Below are positions 61,057-64,000 of a DNA stretch of 64,000 nt, one piece after another. Where the stretch lies: NCBI RefSeq assembly GCF_002019795.1, contig NZ_KV917381.1, forward strand, positions 1,733,210 through 1,797,209, written 5' to 3'. The notes below the pieces were generated by a model. It was given only the letters and a program-made list of their open reading frames with translations, was not told the origin of the DNA and did no database searches. This DNA comes from Bacillus alkalicellulosilyticus. GTDB lineage: Bacteria; Bacillota; Bacilli; Bacillales; Bacillaceae_F. The first letter of the stretch is position 1; every line of letters begins with the position of its first letter. A program made the position numbers and the translations under genes.

Positions 61057-62145
61057 ATGTACAAAGAACTCGTAGTGCAAGTAACCGAAATATTATATGA
61101 GGACAATCAAATACAACTTCTCGGAACATCGGAAGGGGCCAACAAGGCGATGCTTTATCGTACGATGTTACCTAGAGTATCCACTGGAGATAAAGTCGTT
61201 GTCAATGCAACAGCCGTTTCACTAAAGCTTGGAACAGGTGGCTGGGATATTGTTAAAAGTGTGGGAGATAGTTCGGTGTTGTTTGAAAGTGAGCAACCAG
61301 GTCATATTATGAAGGCAAGATACACGCCTTCCCAACATAGTGTTTTAGCCGTAGAAGCACAGGAAAGTGAATATCACTCGTTATTTACGAAAGAATTTCA
61401 ATTGAAAACAAACGATAACATCTTGATTGCTGAATTACATAGCATGTTACCGATTATTTATTCCATCTGTAAACAATGGGAACGCGAGATTACATTAACC
61501 GTTATTATAAGTGATGAAGCGGCCTTGCCTCTTACGATAAGTGAGCATATTCGCGAAATAAAAAAAGATAGAAACGTTAGTACGATTACAATAGGTCAGG
61601 CCTTTGGTGGAGATTATGAGGCTGTTACATTACATACGGCGTTGCAGTTTGCCAAAGAGGTGTTGGCTAGCGATGTTATCGTTGTCACTCTAGGTCCAGG
61701 CGTTGTTGGGACAGGCAGTACTTACGGATTTAGTGGGATGGCGTTGGCAGAATGGGCAAATAGTATCGGGGGCCTAGGTGGCTGTCCAGTATGGATTCCG
61801 CGGATTTCTTTTGCAGAAAAACGGGATAGACATTATGGCTTGAGTCATCACATACTTACCCCATTATCGCAGTTTACTTTTGTAAAAAGTGTCTTGCCTT
61901 TACCCCTGTTACATAGAGAGTGGAATGAAGTGATTGATAATCAGATTAAAAAACTAAAGCATACTCAGGTAGAAATTTATCAAGACCGGACATTGAATGA
62001 AAATATCGAAAGGCTACTCGTTGATGGAATGAAGCAGTACCCAATGCCAATTAAGACAATGGGACGGGACTATGACGATGACCCTGCTTTTTTTTGCGCT
62101 GTTGCCACTGCGGTATATTGGGTGTTACAACGACTTGGGGAGTAG
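61057..62145 (+). CDS. DUF3866 family protein
   Basis: 362 residues; ATG 61057 is chosen, with GTGGGGGT ahead, over GTG 61045. The sequence has HIMKARYTPSQHSVLAVEAQESEYHS, ITIGQAFGGDYEAVTLHTALQFA and TLGPGVVGTGSTYGFSGMALAEW. These blocks fit DUF3866, a family without known function found beside nudF in bacilli. A TATAAT lies about 35 bp upstream. Its 3' end overlaps the antisense mciZ-like gene by 95 bp. Confidence 0.75.
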   Translation: MYKELVVQVTEILYEDNQIQLLGTSEGANKAMLYRTMLPRVSTGDKVVVNATAVSLKLGTGGWDIVKSVGDSSVLFESEQPGHIMKARYTPSQHSVLAVEAQESEYHSLFTKEFQLKTNDNILIAELHSMLPIIYSICKQWEREITLTVIISDEAALPLTISEHIREIKKDRNVSTITIGQAFGGDYEAVTLHTALQFAKEVLASDVIVVTLGPGVVGTGSTYGFSGMALAEWANSIGGLGGCPVWIPRISFAEKRDRHYGLSHHILTPLSQFTFVKSVLPLPLLHREWNEVIDNQIKKLKHTQVEIYQDRTLNENIERLLVDGMKQYPMPIKTMGRDYDDDPAFFCAVATAVYWVLQRLGE

Positions 62146-62266
62146 GTTCAGCATTTCTCATTTCCGCTATCGTATCATATGTTTTTGCGTATTCTTTTAG
62201 TTTCGCTTTTATTTCCCATGCTTTTCCGACTAACGTAATCCCATTACTTGTTACATATACTTTCAT
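62051..62266 (-). CDS. mciZ: MciZ-like inhibitor of FtsZ
   Basis: 71 residues, GGAGG 8-9 bases ahead of the ATG. The first 40 residues MKVYVTSNGITLVGKAWEIK AKLKEYAKTYDTIAEMRNA align by eye with B. subtilis MciZ (MKVHRMPKGVVLVGKAWEIR AKLKEYGRTFQYVKDW). MciZ is a 40-residue peptide made in the mother cell that caps FtsZ filaments and stops Z-ring formation. Here a tail of about 31 polar residues follows (TPQVVVTPN.. QQRKKKQGHRH), and that part lies antisense to the DUF3866 gene. Position next to nudF is as in B. subtilis. Confidence 0.8.
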   Translation of the reverse strand: MKVYVTSNGITLVGKAWEIKAKLKEYAKTYDTIAEMRNAEPTPQVVVTPNIPQWQQRKKKQGHRHSPVPLS

Positions 62267-62344
62267 AAATACTACCTCCGCACTTTCAATGATATGGTAG
62301 ACTTTATGAAGAAGAGTTTTTATTTAGAACTAGGAGGCGTTATG

Positions 62345-62881
62345 ATGCATAAACATTTACTAGAAAAAACGATCAACACAACGACGATTTATGAGGGACG
62401 AATCATAGACTTAGTCATTGATGATGTTGAGCTTCCCGACGGAAAAATGAGTAAACGTGAATTAATTAAACACCCTGGTGCGGTTGCGGTTATACCTGTT
62501 ACCAAAGAAGGTAAGCTTGTGATGATTAGACAATATCGAAAAGCGCTTGATAAAGTCATCGTTGAAATCCCAGCCGGAAAACTAGAGCCTGGAGAAGAAC
62601 CTCTTCCTTGTGCAAAACGAGAGCTAGAAGAAGAAACAGGGTATCAATCTGAAATGCTAGAGTATGTCACTTCATTTTATACATCGCCAGGTTTTGCGGA
62701 TGAAATCATTCATCTTTATTTTACAGACCAATTAACAGAGGGAAATTTAAATCTGGATGATGATGAATTTGTTGAGTTAGTTGAGGTCACATTAGAAGAA
62801 GCACAAAAAATGATTACTACAAGGGAAATTTACGATGCGAAAACGGCATTTGCTGTACAGTATCTCCAACTTAGAAAATAG
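62345..62881 (+). CDS. nudF: ADP-ribose pyrophosphatase (Nudix)
   Basis: 178 residues; ATG 62345 is chosen as AGGAGG is 7 bases ahead (ATG 62342 also possible). The Nudix box GKLEPGEEPLPCAKRELEEETG (about 73-94) has every catalytic Glu, and EIPAGKLEPGE plus SPGFADEIIHLYF (about 114-126) are typical of ADP-ribose pyrophosphatases. It splits ADP-ribose into AMP and ribose 5-phosphate. Closely followed (13 bp) by the endonuclease Q family gene. Confidence 0.92.
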   Translation: MHKHLLEKTINTTTIYEGRIIDLVIDDVELPDGKMSKRELIKHPGAVAVIPVTKEGKLVMIRQYRKALDKVIVEIPAGKLEPGEEPLPCAKRELEEETGYQSEMLEYVTSFYTSPGFADEIIHLYFTDQLTEGNLNLDDDEFVELVEVTLEEAQKMITTREIYDAKTAFAVQYLQLRK

Positions 62882-62894
62882 ACGGTGAAAAAAC

Positions 62895-64000
62895 ATGCGA
62901 CAACTGTTTGCAGATTTACATATTCATATTGGGCGAACGGCCTCTTATCGCCCTGTAAAAATAACAGCAGCCAATACGTTAACATTAAGCAATATCATCT
63001 CATATGCTTCTTCTGTTAAAGGAATCGATCTTATTGGCGTCATTGATTGTCATGTCCCAGAGGTGATTGATGAAATTGAAGCAAAGATAATCGCGCGAGA
63101 GGCGTATGAGCATGAAGAAGGAGGCATTTTCTTTCAGGAGGGAATTACTCTTTTTTTGGGATCAGAAATTGAAATCTACGATGACAATTGTAAAGGTCCC
63201 ATTCATGTGCTAGCTTTTCTACCGACGATTAAAGCGATGAAAGATTTTAGTATGTGGCTTCAAGAGCGGTTAAAAAATGTCACATTGAGTTCTCAACGGA
63301 TATACGAAAATGGCAAAGTGTTTCAGGAAAAAGTAAAAGACTTAGGCGGGTTGTTTATTCCGGCTCATGTTTTTACTCCATTTAAAAGCTTATATGGAAA
63401 AGGGGTTACTCAAAGTGTTTCTGAGGTGTTTAACCCCGATCTTATCGATGCGATTGAACTGGGCTTAAGTTCGGACACGACAATGGCAGAACAAATTGAT
63501 GAATTAGTGAAGTATCCTTTTTTAACAAACTCGGATGCGCATTCGCTTGAGAAAATCGCTAGAGAATATCAAATGATAGAGGTACAAGAACCAACGTTTT
63601 CTGAATTGAAAAAGGCGTTAAAAGGAATCGACGGAAGAAAAATCATCTCTAATTTTGGGTTAAATCCAAAGCTTGGTAAATATTACTTCACTAGTTGTGA
63701 AAAATGTTATGAACCAAAAAAAGATGGGGATTCATGTCTAGGATGTGGTCATAAAAAATTTACTAAAGGTGTGTATCAGCGGTTGCTGGAATTACGTGGA
63801 GAAGCTACTAGACCGAAAAGGCCACCGTACATCCATCAAATCCCTCTCGAATTCATACCTAAGCTTGGTCCTAAAACACTTGAAAAATTAAGAGACCATT
63901 TTGGAACAGATATGGCGATTATACATGAGGCCACCGAAGAACAGCTACAAACAGTGGTTACCCCATCACTGGCGGAATACATTATTAAAGCAAGAACAGG
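62895..64000 (+). CDS. Endonuclease Q family protein (YqxK-like), 3' end cut by window
   Basis: At least 368 residues from ATG 62895 (GGTGA ahead), open to the right edge. N-terminal PHP domain: FADLHIHIG (3-x-H-x-H), IGVIDCHVPEV, SEIEIYDD, HVLAFLP and PAHVFTPF, NSDAHS carry the metal ligands. A zinc ribbon with CEKCYE...CLGCGHKKF (about 272-292) follows, then helix-hairpin-helix-like FIPKLGPKTLEKLRDHF (about 319-335). This is the layout of endonuclease Q, which nicks DNA beside uracil, hypoxanthine or abasic sites, and of B. subtilis YqxK. It lies in an operon with nudF; the end is outside the window. Confidence 0.88.
   Translation, partial: MRQLFADLHIHIGRTASYRPVKITAANTLTLSNIISYASSVKGIDLIGVIDCHVPEVIDEIEAKIIAREAYEHEEGGIFFQEGITLFLGSEIEIYDDNCKGPIHVLAFLPTIKAMKDFSMWLQERLKNVTLSSQRIYENGKVFQEKVKDLGGLFIPAHVFTPFKSLYGKGVTQSVSEVFNPDLIDAIELGLSSDTTMAEQIDELVKYPFLTNSDAHSLEKIAREYQMIEVQEPTFSELKKALKGIDGRKIISNFGLNPKLGKYYFTSCEKCYEPKKDGDSCLGCGHKKFTKGVYQRLLELRGEATRPKRPPYIHQIPLEFIPKLGPKTLEKLRDHFGTDMAIIHEATEEQLQTVVTPSLAEYIIKART

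Overview
The window is a stretch of low-GC Firmicutes chromosome, most likely from a pigmented, possibly alkaliphilic Bacillaceae (Bacillus / Alkalihalobacillus type). This is inferred from Bacillus-type AGGAGG ribosome binding sites with GTG and TTG starts, sporulation-linked genes (sda, mciZ, a coat-like Met/Gly/Pro-rich protein with a sigma-K-like -10), YndM, TIGR03943 and DUF3866 families, an xpt operon behind a guanine riboswitch, and a C30 (staphyloxanthin-type) carotenoid locus. I see no rRNA, tRNA, CRISPR array or replication origin.

Layout. 1-3.8 kb is an accessory patch: small membrane proteins alternate with three diverged copies of one gene 3' end plus terminator. 3.9-9.1 kb holds a membrane metalloprotease, a PadR/DUF4188 pair, sda, an orphan gene under a c-di-GMP riboswitch, and small genes. 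9.3-14.5 kb carries an unusual three-gene set: a large protein with a coiled-coil/two-TM tail, a P-loop ATPase fused to a methyltransferase, and a GNAT. A 51-bp tandem repeat and a minus-strand group follow (NERD nuclease, phospholipase D-like, GNAT, transglutaminase-like). 18.5-27.3 kb is the carotenoid locus, in two divergent-to-convergent blocks. 27.4-32.7 kb is a PDZ-containing histidine kinase, its response regulator and an MMPL exporter. 33.4-34.3 kb is a small RiPP-like unit: a lasso-type leader peptide and a FeeM-like acyltransferase. 34.9-36.6 kb is PhoX plus TatA, followed by a decayed TnpB gene. 37.4-48.9 kb carries a MocR regulator and its divergent exporter, a chemoreceptor, a coat-like protein, a DJ-1 family enzyme, and the xpt-purine permease operon. 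49-52 kb is cimA and an orphan trpB. An IS256-family element lies at 52.4-53.9 kb. The rest holds tandem CAP-domain lipoproteins, a Zur-type zinc-starvation locus, uppP, a TlpA-like thioredoxin, and a conserved core (DUF3866, mciZ, nudF, endonuclease Q family gene running off the right edge).

How genes work together. The carotenoid genes encode a squalene-synthase-like CrtM, three CrtN/CrtP-type desaturase/oxidase paralogs, a CruF-like hydratase, a glycosyltransferase and an acyltransferase. This set is consistent with a hydroxylated, glycosylated and acylated C30 carotenoid; four minus-strand genes are coupled by three ATGA overlaps, and a common promoter motif marks both blocks. The zinc locus shares an intergenic region with a near-palindromic Zur site. 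The guanine riboswitch has a visible antiterminator/terminator choice. Terminator-like hairpins of one sequence family recur across the right half of the window; two longer copies carry a hairpin at each end and look like a dispersed repeat element.

The best candidates for new biology are the three-gene ATPase-methyltransferase system (9276-14460), the leader-peptide/acyltransferase pair (33374-34256), the c-di-GMP-controlled orphan (6995-7496) and the triplicated gene-tail array at the left edge.
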